Below, in pieces: positions 26,345 through 34,251 of a stretch of DNA of 64,000 nucleotides; the first letter of the stretch is position 1, and every line of letters starts with the position of its first letter. A program made the translations under genes and the position numbers. The stretch spans positions 1 to 64,000 of the forward strand of contig NZ_JAFNJU010000007.1 of assembly GCF_017368455.1 (NCBI RefSeq), in the 5' to 3' direction. This DNA is from Proteiniclasticum aestuarii. Its GTDB lineage: Bacteria; Bacillota; Clostridia; Clostridiales; Clostridiaceae. Below the pieces are notes generated by a model. That model was not told where the DNA came from and did no database searches. It was given only the letters and a program-made list of their open reading frames with translations.

Positions 26345-26728
26345 ATGATTGTATATGAAAAGAAGACAGAGAAAAGTTTCGATGTGGCGCTGGAGGATCT
26401 CAAGAAGGCACTGGCGGAGCGTAAGTTCGGTGTCCTGTGGGAAATGAACTTCAAAGATAAGCTTCAGGAAAAGGGATTAGATTTCAACAAGAATTTCAAA
26501 GTCATGGAAGTTTGTAATCCGCCTAAAGCGAAGGTGGTTCTGGATCGGCATCTGGAAGCGGGCTATATGCTGCCCTGCAAGATGGTGGTTTACGAGAAGG
26601 AAGACGGAGTACGCATCGGCATGATGAAACCCACAAGCCTTGCCGGAATCATGGAAGGCATGGAGCTGGATGATGTGGCCATGGAAGTGGAAGAGATTCT
26701 CACGGAAGCCATTGAAGCTGCTATATAG
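26345..26728 (+). CDS. DUF302 domain protein
   Basis: 127 residues, one DUF302 domain: 'YEKKTEKSFDVALEDLKKAL', 'GFGVLWEMNFKDKLQEKG'-like segment (here KFGVLWEMNF), 'VMEVCNPPKAKVVLD' with the usual Cys, and 'YMLPCKMVVYEKEDGVRIGMM'. The function of DUF302 is unknown; members often sit with sulfur or metal stress genes. TTGGAGGAAATGAA precedes the ATG. It converges with the redox operon beyond the terminator, and its CsoR-type operator suggests thiol or metal stress control. Confidence 0.85.
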   Translation: MIVYEKKTEKSFDVALEDLKKALAERKFGVLWEMNFKDKLQEKGLDFNKNFKVMEVCNPPKAKVVLDRHLEAGYMLPCKMVVYEKEDGVRIGMMKPTSLAGIMEGMELDDVAMEVEEILTEAIEAAI

Positions 26729-26766
26729 GGAAGTATTCTTCTCCTCAAATGAACAGTAAAGTGATA

Positions 26767-26809
26767 AAAAGGAAGTCAGAAGCCATTAATCAGCTTCTGA
26801 CTTCCTTTT
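26767..26809. terminator. Bidirectional terminator
   Basis: A perfect 17-bp stem (26767-26783 with 26793-26809, 9-nt loop) with A- and T-tracts on both sides, between DUF302 and the convergent redox operon. Confidence 0.9.
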
Positions 26810-26842
26810 CATCGGGAAACATATATATAAATGAGTGGAAAA

Positions 26843-27445
26843 CTAGGATGCTTTCCGCTGGGTGGAAGGGCCGGGTGAGCGCTTCCTGTTCTCCATGATA
26901 TAGATGTCGGAAATGGTGTTCACCGGACAAATGGTGCACCATGTTCTCGGTTTATATAGATAGGACAGGGAAAGCCCTATAAGGGTAGTTGTCATCATCA
27001 TGGAAAACATGCGGAAAGCAAAATGAGTGATCCACACAGGTATACCACTTAGGGTAATCAGCTGCGGGAATGCAACCGAGATGGGCAGCAGGATCAGAAA
27101 TCTCGGAATGAGCATGGGTGCCATGTTGCCCAGAGCCACCTGAAGGGTGGACATGAGGGCGATCATCAGACTGATTCCGAAATAAATCAGAACCACATTC
27201 TTGACATTTCCTTTAATGAAGGACATGGGGGTAACCTTGCCTTTCTTCTTTCTCATTTTTCCTAAGGTCATGTACAGATTCGATCTCGGGCAGTATCCCT
27301 GACACCAGGTTTTCTTCTTGTCTCGCTGAAGAAGAACCATGGGAATGGTCATGCAGATGACGCCAAGTATCGCAAAATGGATGTTTACAAAGGACAGGCC
27401 GAAGAAGGCCAGGGTGATCAGATATAAATATTTATGATTTTTCAC
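26843..27445 (-). CDS. 4Fe-4S-type integral membrane protein
   Basis: 200 residues with about five membrane helices. Two cysteine clusters, 'WCQGYCPRSNLY' (about 48-59) and 'WCTICPVNTIS' (about 168-178), resemble halves of the Fe-S motifs of NapH/RdxA/CcoG-type electron carriers, but each has only two Cys rather than four. It may carry electrons across the membrane for the neighbouring thiol-redox proteins. GTG start behind GAGGT. Last gene of the operon trxB-like - PDO - DUF6132 - this gene. Confidence 0.75.
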   Translation of the reverse strand: MKNHKYLYLITLAFFGLSFVNIHFAILGVICMTIPMVLLQRDKKKTWCQGYCPRSNLYMTLGKMRKKKGKVTPMSFIKGNVKNVVLIYFGISLMIALMSTLQVALGNMAPMLIPRFLILLPISVAFPQLITLSGIPVWITHFAFRMFSMMMTTTLIGLSLSYLYKPRTWCTICPVNTISDIYIMENRKRSPGPSTQRKAS

Positions 27446-27500
27446 GTGTTACCTCACTGATGCATTTTTCTTTTGTTTATTGTTTTATGTTAGGCTTTGT

Positions 27501-27704
27501 CTAAAAAGTTGAACCAAGCAGGGTACCCACTACGGATCCGTATAGAATGGAACGCCAAGGGTTAGAGGATATGGGGCAGGTTCCATCGCAACCGATGAAA
27601 TAATAATAGAGATAACCTGCAAGTCCTCCGATGACGATGCCAAGGGCAATCTTCATGATTCTCTTTCTCCTTCTGGTTTCTTTTGAAGTGTTTGTATTCT
27701 CCAT
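27501..27704 (-). CDS. DUF6132-like small membrane protein
   Basis: 67 residues: a basic N-terminus, one helix 'IALGIVIGGLAGYLYYYFIG', a 'CDGTCPISSNPW' loop with two Cys, then a second hydrophobic stretch. The Gly-rich helix and 'GTCPI-SNP' motif fit the DUF6132 family, often found beside thiol, rhodanese or thioredoxin genes. RBS AAGGAGAAC; a shorter start at the internal ATG (MKIALG) is possible. Lies between the PDO and Fe-S membrane protein genes in one operon. Confidence 0.75.
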   Translation of the reverse strand: MENTNTSKETRRRKRIMKIALGIVIGGLAGYLYYYFIGCDGTCPISSNPWRSILYGSVVGTLLGSTF

Positions 27705-27794
27705 AAGTTCTCCTTCTCTGCAGATGAAGAAAAGGATGGCTGATTGTCATCCTTGTTTCCTCATGTATGTAAGGGAAGTGTATTTGTTATCGTA

Positions 27795-28439
27795 TTATGC
27801 GATGCTTTCTATGGTGTTCAGGAATTCCTGGATTGGCTGGTTTCCAAGCAGATCATGTTCATCGTTGATGACGATCTTTGGCACACCGGATACGTTGTGC
27901 TTCATGGACAGTTCGCCGAAGGTTTCCGCTTCGATCATTTCCGCATCGATGAATGGATTCATCAGAGCAAGCTTATGGGCCTTCTGCACTGCACCTGGGC
28001 AATGAGGACAGCTCAGTGTGATGAACACCTTGATGTTGATGGGCTTACTGATCTTCTTGATTCTTTCTTCCAGTTCTGCAGGCATTTCACTTTCATTTCC
28101 TGATACTTCAAGGATTGCAGGGATGAAGGAGTTGATCTCGTGACCAGCAGGAATTCCGTTGAACTTCACGCCCTTGTATTCCTTGTTCCCGTCCAGCATA
28201 ACGATGGATGGTACCATGGCTACGTTGTACTTCTTCGCAAGTTCGGCATCCTTGTTGATGTCATACTGCACCAGATGAATCTTGTCACTGAGCTCTTCCA
28301 CTTCCTGCATGTAGGCCAGTGTCTCCGCACATGTTGGGCATTCGCCTTCCTTGGTGAACAGTGCGATGGTCACATCGCCCTTCATTTCCTGGAATATTTC
28401 CTTTAACTGTCCCTGGATTTCTTCATTAAACATTTTCAT
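27795..28439 (-). CDS. Protein disulfide oxidoreductase with two thioredoxin folds
   Basis: 214 residues. Two thioredoxin-fold units in tandem: active sites CPTC (about 34-37) and CPHC (about 149-152), each followed by a cis-Pro loop ('AMVPSIVM' and 'SGVPKIVI'). This is the PDO/AhpF-N-terminal architecture, a partner of TrxB-like reductases. It is directly downstream of such a reductase (54-nt gap), so the two probably make a thiol-reducing couple. RBS GGAGGT at 9 nt. Confidence 0.85.
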   Translation of the reverse strand: MKMFNEEIQGQLKEIFQEMKGDVTIALFTKEGECPTCAETLAYMQEVEELSDKIHLVQYDINKDAELAKKYNVAMVPSIVMLDGNKEYKGVKFNGIPAGHEINSFIPAILEVSGNESEMPAELEERIKKISKPINIKVFITLSCPHCPGAVQKAHKLALMNPFIDAEMIEAETFGELSMKHNVSGVPKIVINDEHDLLGNQPIQEFLNTIESIA

Positions 28440-28493
28440 TATTTCTTTACCTCCATAAAGTGTGTTGTGTGGTGTATATTTTAATTTTAATAA

Positions 28494-29486
28494 TTAACTG
28501 ATTTTCTGTGCATTCAGGTATTCGCTGACGGCAAGAGCCGCCTTGGCTCCATCGCTGGCTGCGATGACGATCTGTTTGTAGGGAAGCGTCGTCACATCGC
28601 CTGCGGCGAAAACACCGTCGAGATTTGTGTGATTCTTCTCGTCCACAATGATTTCATTGAAGTCATTCAGCTTCAAATGATCTCTAAAGGGTCCCAGATT
28701 CGGTACATGACCGATTTCTATGAATAGACCGTCTGCGAAAAGTTCATGTTCGCTGTTCTTCTTCTTATCGAGTACGCGGATGCCTTTCATGGCGTCCTCC
28801 CCGAAGATTTCGAGAATCTGTGTTTCCAGATGCACGGTGATATTGGGATTGGCATAGAGCTTCTCCACAAGGATATTGTCTGCTCTCAACTGGCTTCTGT
28901 GTACTAAGGTCACAGACTTTACAACTTTTGCAACATCTATTGCCGCTTCAACAGCGGAGTTTCCTCCACCAGCTATGAGTACATCTTTTCCTTTGAACAG
29001 GGGTGCATCGCATATGGCGCAGTAGGCCACGCCTTTCCCGGCGTAGGTATCTTCACCTTTGACATCGAGATGTCTGGGATTGGAACCTGTTGCCACAAGA
29101 ATGGTCTTTGCCCTGAAGATTTCTCCGGAATAGAGGGTCAGAAGATGGATGTCACCGTCTTTGCCGTACTGCACGACTTCACTGTCGTCTTTGATGGGCA
29201 CTTCCAGTGTCTCCACATGGGCCAGAAACTCTTCGGCCATGGTTTCTCCGCTCATCTCTTTGGTTCCCAGATAATTCTCCACCGTGGAAGTGTCAAGAAG
29301 AAGGCCTCCCTTTCTCTTGGTGATGATGCCGACTTCCAGTCCTTTACGCTTCGCATAAAGCGCTGCATTAAGGCCTGCAGGTCCGCCGCCGACCACAAGC
29401 AGATCATAGGTCTTGTCCATATCCAGCTGATTTTTGTTCATTATTCCGAGTCCTTTTTTCAGATCTACCTGAAAAGAAAATGACAT
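28494..29486 (-). CDS. TrxB-like FAD/NAD(P)H disulfide reductase
   Basis: About 330 residues. FAD-binding 'YDLLVVGGGPAGLNAALYAK', redox-active CxxC in 'YCAICDAPLFKGKDV' (CAIC), NAD(P)-binding 'VLIAGGGNSAVEAAIDVAK', and C-terminal 'GVFAAGDVTTLPYKQIVIA'. These define thioredoxin reductase-family enzymes; it should reduce the PDO protein encoded next. ATG 29486 has the best RBS (AGGAGGG); ATG 29441 gives a conventional shorter N-terminus. First gene of the four-gene redox operon ending at the 26767-26809 terminator. Confidence 0.9.
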   Translation of the reverse strand: MSFSFQVDLKKGLGIMNKNQLDMDKTYDLLVVGGGPAGLNAALYAKRKGLEVGIITKRKGGLLLDTSTVENYLGTKEMSGETMAEEFLAHVETLEVPIKDDSEVVQYGKDGDIHLLTLYSGEIFRAKTILVATGSNPRHLDVKGEDTYAGKGVAYCAICDAPLFKGKDVLIAGGGNSAVEAAIDVAKVVKSVTLVHRSQLRADNILVEKLYANPNITVHLETQILEIFGEDAMKGIRVLDKKKNSEHELFADGLFIEIGHVPNLGPFRDHLKLNDFNEIIVDEKNHTNLDGVFAAGDVTTLPYKQIVIAASDGAKAALAVSEYLNAQKIS

Positions 29487-29574
29487 GTTAACCCTCCTGT
29501 CGTACTGTTCTCCCATTTCATGAGGGGACAGAACTTGAATTGATGATTTAAATAAAAGGCATGTTGCCATGCGT

Positions 29575-30282
29575 TTATTTTGCACATTCTGTGTTTAAGA
29601 TTTTGCAGATGCTTGATTCGGAGAGTCCTCCGAACAGAATGCCCAGCTCCTTCAGTGAGAGGGAAGAGTTCTTTCTGAATTTCAGAATCAGATTGTTTCG
29701 AAGATCCTTCTGTCTGAAGAGTTCCTTCAGCGAAAGACCTGCTTCTTCTGAAACCTCGAAAAGTCTTTTCTGCGCCTCCTCGATGCTGTCGATGCAGTTT
29801 CTGCATTCCTCTGGATCCTTCGTCTCCTTAAGACCAGCAATGGGGGATACCCAATCCAGTCTTAATGGGGTTTCGGGATCGTAGATGCAGTAGCTGTTCC
29901 ACTGCGTTTCCTGAGCCGCTCCCTTATCGTGAAGCTTCTCCACAACATCCAGTGTGCTTTCCGCATTCTTTAAAAGGGTGCTTTTATATCGGTCTCTGAA
30001 AATCGGTTCATCCAGATCTAGATACATGGCGTATCCGATGTTGATGCTTTTCATGACCTTGCTCATATCTGCACCGTTCAGGTCCATGACCAGGTGATAG
30101 GCATTATCTGACAGAAGACAGTAGGCATACAGTTTAAACTGATATTTTGCCTGAGCACGTCTTAGAATTTCAAGAAAATGCGCCCGGTCTTCCTCTTTTT
30201 CAAACAACTCTCTTTTCACCCCACCGGACTGTGTGATATGAAATGTTCCGTATGGATCTTTTATTCGAGCTTGCCTTGCCAC
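29575..30282 (-). CDS. REP-associated (Y1-type) transposase-like protein with altered HUH motif
   Basis: About 235 residues. N-terminal 'ARQARIKDPYGTFHITQSGG' and 'YCLLSDNAYHLVMD' match the TnpA-REP/Y1 transposase family (normally YCLMPNHxHLLI), but the first His of the HUH pair is Ala here. A C-terminal helix-turn-helix 'LSLKELGILFGGLSESSICK' resembles the DnaA-like tail of these proteins. GTG start at 30282 is chosen because family similarity begins there. No flanking repeats or REP-like arrays were found nearby, so it may be a domesticated or inactive copy. Confidence 0.75.
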   Translation of the reverse strand: MARQARIKDPYGTFHITQSGGVKRELFEKEEDRAHFLEILRRAQAKYQFKLYAYCLLSDNAYHLVMDLNGADMSKVMKSINIGYAMYLDLDEPIFRDRYKSTLLKNAESTLDVVEKLHDKGAAQETQWNSYCIYDPETPLRLDWVSPIAGLKETKDPEECRNCIDSIEEAQKRLFEVSEEAGLSLKELFRQKDLRNNLILKFRKNSSLSLKELGILFGGLSESSICKILNTECAK

Positions 30283-30432
30283 TTGTTTCACCGCCTTACA
30301 AAAAGTATGATAACATAGCTTCCGATAAAATTCAAGTACCGTCCCCAAAAATTTAATGCTTTTTCAGAAAAGGATGCATAAGTAGGTAATAGAAGGCTTT
30401 GAGGCTTTTAAGGAAGAAGGAGTGTGCTTAGT

Positions 30433-31179
30433 ATGAGAAAACCTGGAATTTATCTTTCACCCAGCAGGCAGCCAAAGAACATCTATGCAGTAGAAAGTAC
30501 CAATGAGGAGAAGGAAATGGTTGCCGTATCGGAAATCATCCGGGACATCCTGGCAAAGGAGTACAGTTATCCGGTACATCAGGCAACCCTTTCCCTAGAC
30601 ATCGGAAAAGAGGGAAGACCCAGAGAGGCTGAAAGAAAAGAGTGCAGCATCTATCTGGCCATCCATTCCAATGCGGGCGGAAAGGGGAAGGCCAGAGGTG
30701 CAGTGGCTCTTTATCATCCGAAGAGTGAAGAGTCGAAGATGCTCGGGACCTATCTTGCCGAGGAGCTCAACAGAATCTGCCCTTACAAGAGCAACCGTGC
30801 GCAGACCCTGGTGAACGGGATGGAGGCTTTTAACGGGAAAGGATACGGAGAGATCCGTGCGCCCTATGAGCTGGGCATGATTCCTGTACTCATGGAGACG
30901 AATTTTCATGATCATCCGGACATCGCCAGATGGATCATTGATCATAAACAGGAGATCGCCAGAGCCTATGTGAAGGGTATTGCCAGGTTTCTATCATTAA
31001 AGCCTGCAGAGGAGGGAGCGGAAGAGAAAAAGGCAGTGGAGAATCATAAGGCTCTGCAGGAAGAAGGGGATAAGCTCTACAGAGTTCAGGTAGGGGCCTT
31101 CAGAAAAAAAGAAAATGCGGAGATTCTTCTCGCGCGTCTATATAATGAAGGGTTTGATGGATTCATCCATTTTTCGTGA
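30433..31179 (+). CDS. N-acetylmuramoyl-L-alanine amidase (Amidase_3) with C-terminal SPOR repeat
   Basis: About 248 residues. Amidase_3 domain from 'GIYLSPSRQPKN' through 'YLAIHSNAGGKGKARGA' to the catalytic Glu in 'VLMETNFHDHPDIARWI'. It ends in a half-length SPOR segment 'LYRVQVGAFRKKENAEILLA', as in CwlC-like mother-cell lysis amidases. No signal peptide is present, consistent with a cytoplasmic autolysin released at sporulation. ATG 30433 is 10 nt after AAGGAG; GTG 30424 is too close to it. Confidence 0.85.
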   Translation: MRKPGIYLSPSRQPKNIYAVESTNEEKEMVAVSEIIRDILAKEYSYPVHQATLSLDIGKEGRPREAERKECSIYLAIHSNAGGKGKARGAVALYHPKSEESKMLGTYLAEELNRICPYKSNRAQTLVNGMEAFNGKGYGEIRAPYELGMIPVLMETNFHDHPDIARWIIDHKQEIARAYVKGIARFLSLKPAEEGAEEKKAVENHKALQEEGDKLYRVQVGAFRKKENAEILLARLYNEGFDGFIHFS

Positions 31180-31199
31180 GATGGATTTCGTTTTTCCGG

Positions 31200-31379
31200 T
31201 TACTCCTCTTTTTCGAAAACCAGATCCACTTCCTTGATGACACCATAGCCGACGAACTTGGCAGGAATAGCGGTTACAAACCGCCAGCCCTCTTTGCTGT
31301 GCTGATCAATAAGCTGCTTGTAGTCTGATTCACTGAAGAGACCTCCGGTGGTTGCCCTGACATACATGTATTTATACAT
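31200..31379 (-). CDS. DUF4177-like small protein
   Basis: 59 residues: 'YKYMYVRATTGGLFSES-YKQLIDQHSKEGWRFVTAIP', then a short beta strand end. The pattern (aromatic first strand, 'EGWxxV') fits DUF4177 proteins of unknown function. The ATG at 31379 follows AGGAGG at 8 nt; an upstream in-frame ATG (31418) is less likely. Probably co-transcribed with the small membrane protein gene upstream. Confidence 0.7.
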   Translation of the reverse strand: MYKYMYVRATTGGLFSESDYKQLIDQHSKEGWRFVTAIPAKFVGYGVIKEVDLVFEKEE

Positions 31380-31468
31380 AGATGCGTCCTCCTGTTTGGA
31401 TCTTGTTATCTTTTCCATGACTTTTCAGATGTTTTCCTCAGCACTGCATTTCTTAGCGCTAACCGATA

Positions 31469-31606
31469 TCAGCTGTTTCTCCTGATGTAGGTTTTCAGTG
31501 CGTTCGCGAGAATCACCAGGGTGTAGATGGCGACAATTCTCAGCGTGACTTCCAGAAACATGAGTAGGAGACTGAGATAACCGGCGTTGACAAGTCCTAA
31601 GTTCAT
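31469..31606 (-). CDS. 45-residue single-pass membrane protein
   Basis: Sequence begins MNLGLVNAGYLSLLLMFLEV and ends in the basic tail KTYIRRNS, with one long hydrophobic stretch (about 10-37) broken by a charged pair. A strong AAAGGAGG ribosome site precedes the ATG, and the frame is preferred over an overlapping longer frame that is rich in Cys, His and Arg and has no RBS. It lies 90 bp upstream of the DUF4177-like gene. Function unknown; the size and tail suit a membrane-embedded regulator or an anchor. Confidence 0.6.
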   Translation of the reverse strand: MNLGLVNAGYLSLLLMFLEVTLRIVAIYTLVILANALKTYIRRNS

Positions 31607-32094
31607 AGTATATTCCTCCTTTTGCATATATCAAATAATCCTTTGTGTATGTTAATAGAATAACATAAGATAATAAATTATACTATGGAACAGAAATAAT
31701 ATGATTTTTGGCAATAAAAAAGCCTCTTCTGGTGTAGGGAAGAGGTTTTTTTATAAATGTGTTAGGGAGATACACTTATGAAAAATAGGTTTGTTGGCAC
31801 CTATTTGTTAATAGTTTAACATTATTTGAACGTGAAGTAAACCACTATTTTGAAAATATTTTTAGGATTCAAGGGGAAATCTACTGATTAAGCCAATCTC
31901 ATAGAAAGGAATCATAGAAAATCCGGCAATATTCTGATAATTTTTTAACGATAAAATTCGCGAAATCCTATGAGATTCTAAGCCGATGGTCATTTCTTCA
32001 AAGGGAAACAGTCTGGTCAAGATCTTCTCATAATTTGTACAAATTCATAGGGTATGATGAAAGATAAGAATATAGATAAGGAAGGAAGCAGATT
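31607..32094. other. AT-rich intergenic region with orphan terminator and inverted repeat
   Basis: 488 bp without an identifiable gene. It holds a terminator (31723-31752) that belongs to no visible gene, and a 10-bp inverted repeat AATCTCATAG (31895-31904)/CTATGAGATT (31968-31977) spanning an AT-rich spacer. A short untranslated RNA is possible. Confidence 0.5.
31723..31752 (+). terminator. Orphan terminator
   Basis: CCTCTTC (31723-31729) pairs with GAAGAGG (31739-31745), followed by seven T; A6 precedes it, so it can act in both directions. Confidence 0.75.
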
Positions 32095-34134
32095 ATGGAT
32101 GATGGAATGAACAGATTGAAAAGTGAGCAGTCTCCCTATCTTCTCCAGCATGCAGAAAATCCTGTGGACTGGTATCCCTTTGGAGAAGAGGCCTTTGAAG
32201 AGGCGAAGCGAAAAGACAGACCCGTATTTCTTTCCATCGGGTATTCCAGCTGTCACTGGTGTCATGTGATGCGGGAAGAGTCCTTTGAAGATGAAGAAGT
32301 GGCAGAGATTCTGAATCGCTATTTCATCTCTGTGAAGGTGGACCGGGAGGAAAGGCCGGACGTGGACCATGTTTACATGAGTTTCTGTCAGGCCATGACG
32401 GGGCATGGCGGCTGGCCCATGACCATTCTCATGACAGGAGAAGGAAAGCCCTTCTATGCGGCCACCTATCTGCCCAGGGAGTCCAGGCAAGGCCAGTTGG
32501 GTCTGAAGGAGCTGCTTCTTGAAATTCATCGATTGTGGGTGGAGGAAAGAGAGAAGATTGTCTCTTCTTCCGAGTATGCTGTTAAGGCAGTGAAAGAGGC
32601 TCTAAACGAGAAAAAGGAAGGAGACCTTTCTTCGGATGTTTTCAGGAAGGGATATCTTTCCTTGAAGAATGCATATGATGAAGTTCATGGGGGATTCTAC
32701 ATCGCCCCCAAGTTTCCGGTTCCCCATCATCTTCTGTATCTACTGAGATACTGGCATAAGGAGAAGGAGCCGGATGCCCTGGAGATGGTGGAGAAAAGTC
32801 TTCTGGGTATGTATCAGGGAGGCATCTTCGATCATCTGGGCTATGGATTTTCAAGATATACTGTAGATGAAAGATGGCTGGTGCCTCATTTCGAGAAGAT
32901 GCTTTATGATAATGCCCTGCTTCTTAGCGTCTATACGGAAACCTATCAGGCTTCGGGAAAGAGAATCTACAAGGAAATCGCTGAAAAGATCATAGCCTAC
33001 ATAGATCGCGTCATGACAACGCCGGAAGGAGCCTTCTACTCGGCGGAAGATGCGGACAGTGAAGGAGAAGAAGGGAAGTTCTATCTCTTCACCAGGGAAG
33101 AAGTCCTGGAAGTGCTGGGTGAAGAGGATGGTGCATGGTTTTCAGAGGTCTACGGCATCACCTCCTCCGGCAATTTCGAAGGAAAGAACATCCTGAATCT
33201 TCTTCATCACAGTCTGGAGGCGCTGGAGAAAGAGGAGGATGAAAAGCTCGTCAGACTGCGAAGGAAACTCTTTGCCTACAGGGAGAAAAGAGTAAAACCG
33301 GGTAAAGATGATAAGATCCTCTCTTCCTGGAACGGACTGATGATTTCCGCTCTGGCCTATGCCGGTAAAGTATTTCAGAAGGAGGAGTATGTACTTCGCG
33401 CAGAGAAAGCCCTTCGGTTCATGATGGACCACATAACGGACGAAGAAGGAAACCTCTATGCTTCCTACAGGGAAAGAAGAAGCATGCATAAGGGGTTTCT
33501 GGACAGCTACGCTTTCCTTCTTTATGGCGTCCTGTCTCTTCAGGAAGCGACCCTTCGGAACCGCTATCTTCATCTGGCGGAGCAGCTGGCAGGAGATATG
33601 GTGGAGGAATTTTATGACAAAGAGAGTGGGCTCTTCAGGCTCAATGGAAAAGGTCATGAGAAGCTGGTGCTGGAAGCGGAAGACATTCATGATTCTGCAC
33701 TGCCTTCAGGAAATTCCATGGCAGCAGCTTCCATGGGGAAGCTCTGGAGTCTCACGGGAAAGGAAAAATACAAAGCGATACTCGAAAAGACTTTCAACGT
33801 CCTGGGCGGAGAAATCATGGAAGACACTATGGGATTCAGTTTTCTTCTTACTGCCTACCGAACTCTATCAGATGGACCCAAGGAAGTGGTCCTTTCAGGA
33901 AAGCTGGAAGAGAAGCCGCTTCGTGAGATGAAGCACAGCCTTGCAGCAATATATCTTCCGGAATACACCGTGGTGCATCATGATCCGAAGAGGAAGGATA
34001 GAGACGGTGAACTGTTTTCCTTCTGGAGAGAACCGGAAGAGGGAAAAGGCACGGCCTATGTCTGCAGGGACTTCACCTGCAGTATGGGGATTCATGATGC
34101 GAAAGCCCTTCTTAAACACCTGAGAGAAGGATGA
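32095..34134 (+). CDS. Thioredoxin domain-containing protein (YyaL/SPATA20 type, DUF255)
   Basis: 679 residues, family length. N-terminal DUF255 thioredoxin fold: '[20 protein letters not shown]', '[19 protein letters not shown]' with CHWC active site, '[12 protein letters not shown]', '[12 protein letters not shown]'. The remaining residues form a glycosidase-like alpha/alpha barrel ('[17 protein letters not shown]', '[13 protein letters not shown]'). Role not established. AGGAAGGAAGC precedes the ATG. Monocistronic. Confidence 0.9.
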   Translation: MDDGMNRLKSEQSPYLLQHAENPVDWYPFGEEAFEEAKRKDRPVFLSIGYSSCHWCHVMREESFEDEEVAEILNRYFISVKVDREERPDVDHVYMSFCQAMTGHGGWPMTILMTGEGKPFYAATYLPRESRQGQLGLKELLLEIHRLWVEEREKIVSSSEYAVKAVKEALNEKKEGDLSSDVFRKGYLSLKNAYDEVHGGFYIAPKFPVPHHLLYLLRYWHKEKEPDALEMVEKSLLGMYQGGIFDHLGYGFSRYTVDERWLVPHFEKMLYDNALLLSVYTETYQASGKRIYKEIAEKIIAYIDRVMTTPEGAFYSAEDADSEGEEGKFYLFTREEVLEVLGEEDGAWFSEVYGITSSGNFEGKNILNLLHHSLEALEKEEDEKLVRLRRKLFAYREKRVKPGKDDKILSSWNGLMISALAYAGKVFQKEEYVLRAEKALRFMMDHITDEEGNLYASYRERRSMHKGFLDSYAFLLYGVLSLQEATLRNRYLHLAEQLAGDMVEEFYDKESGLFRLNGKGHEKLVLEAEDIHDSALPSGNSMAAASMGKLWSLTGKEKYKAILEKTFNVLGGEIMEDTMGFSFLLTAYRTLSDGPKEVVLSGKLEEKPLREMKHSLAAIYLPEYTVVHHDPKRKDRDGELFSFWREPEEGKGTAYVCRDFTCSMGIHDAKALLKHLREG

Positions 34135-34196
34135 TTTCAAAGAAAAGAATCAGAACCCTGCAAAAAGAGACTGTATAAATTATTATGACATAAAGG

Positions 34197-34236
34197 AAAG
34201 GCTCATGATCCGGTGAATTCCGGTTCATGAGCCTTT
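34197..34236. terminator. Bidirectional terminator
   Basis: AAAGGCTCATGA (34197-34208) with TCATGAGCCTTT (34225-34236), inner CCGG/CCGG pairs; shared by the thioredoxin-domain gene and sigma/anti-sigma pair 1. Confidence 0.85.
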
Positions 34237-34251
34237 CAGGTTATCTGCCCG

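Noticed and set aside
31425..31634. 69-codon minus-strand frame overlapping the 45-residue membrane protein
   Set aside because: It lacks an RBS and has an unlikely composition, while the overlapping frame has a perfect RBS and a clean membrane helix.
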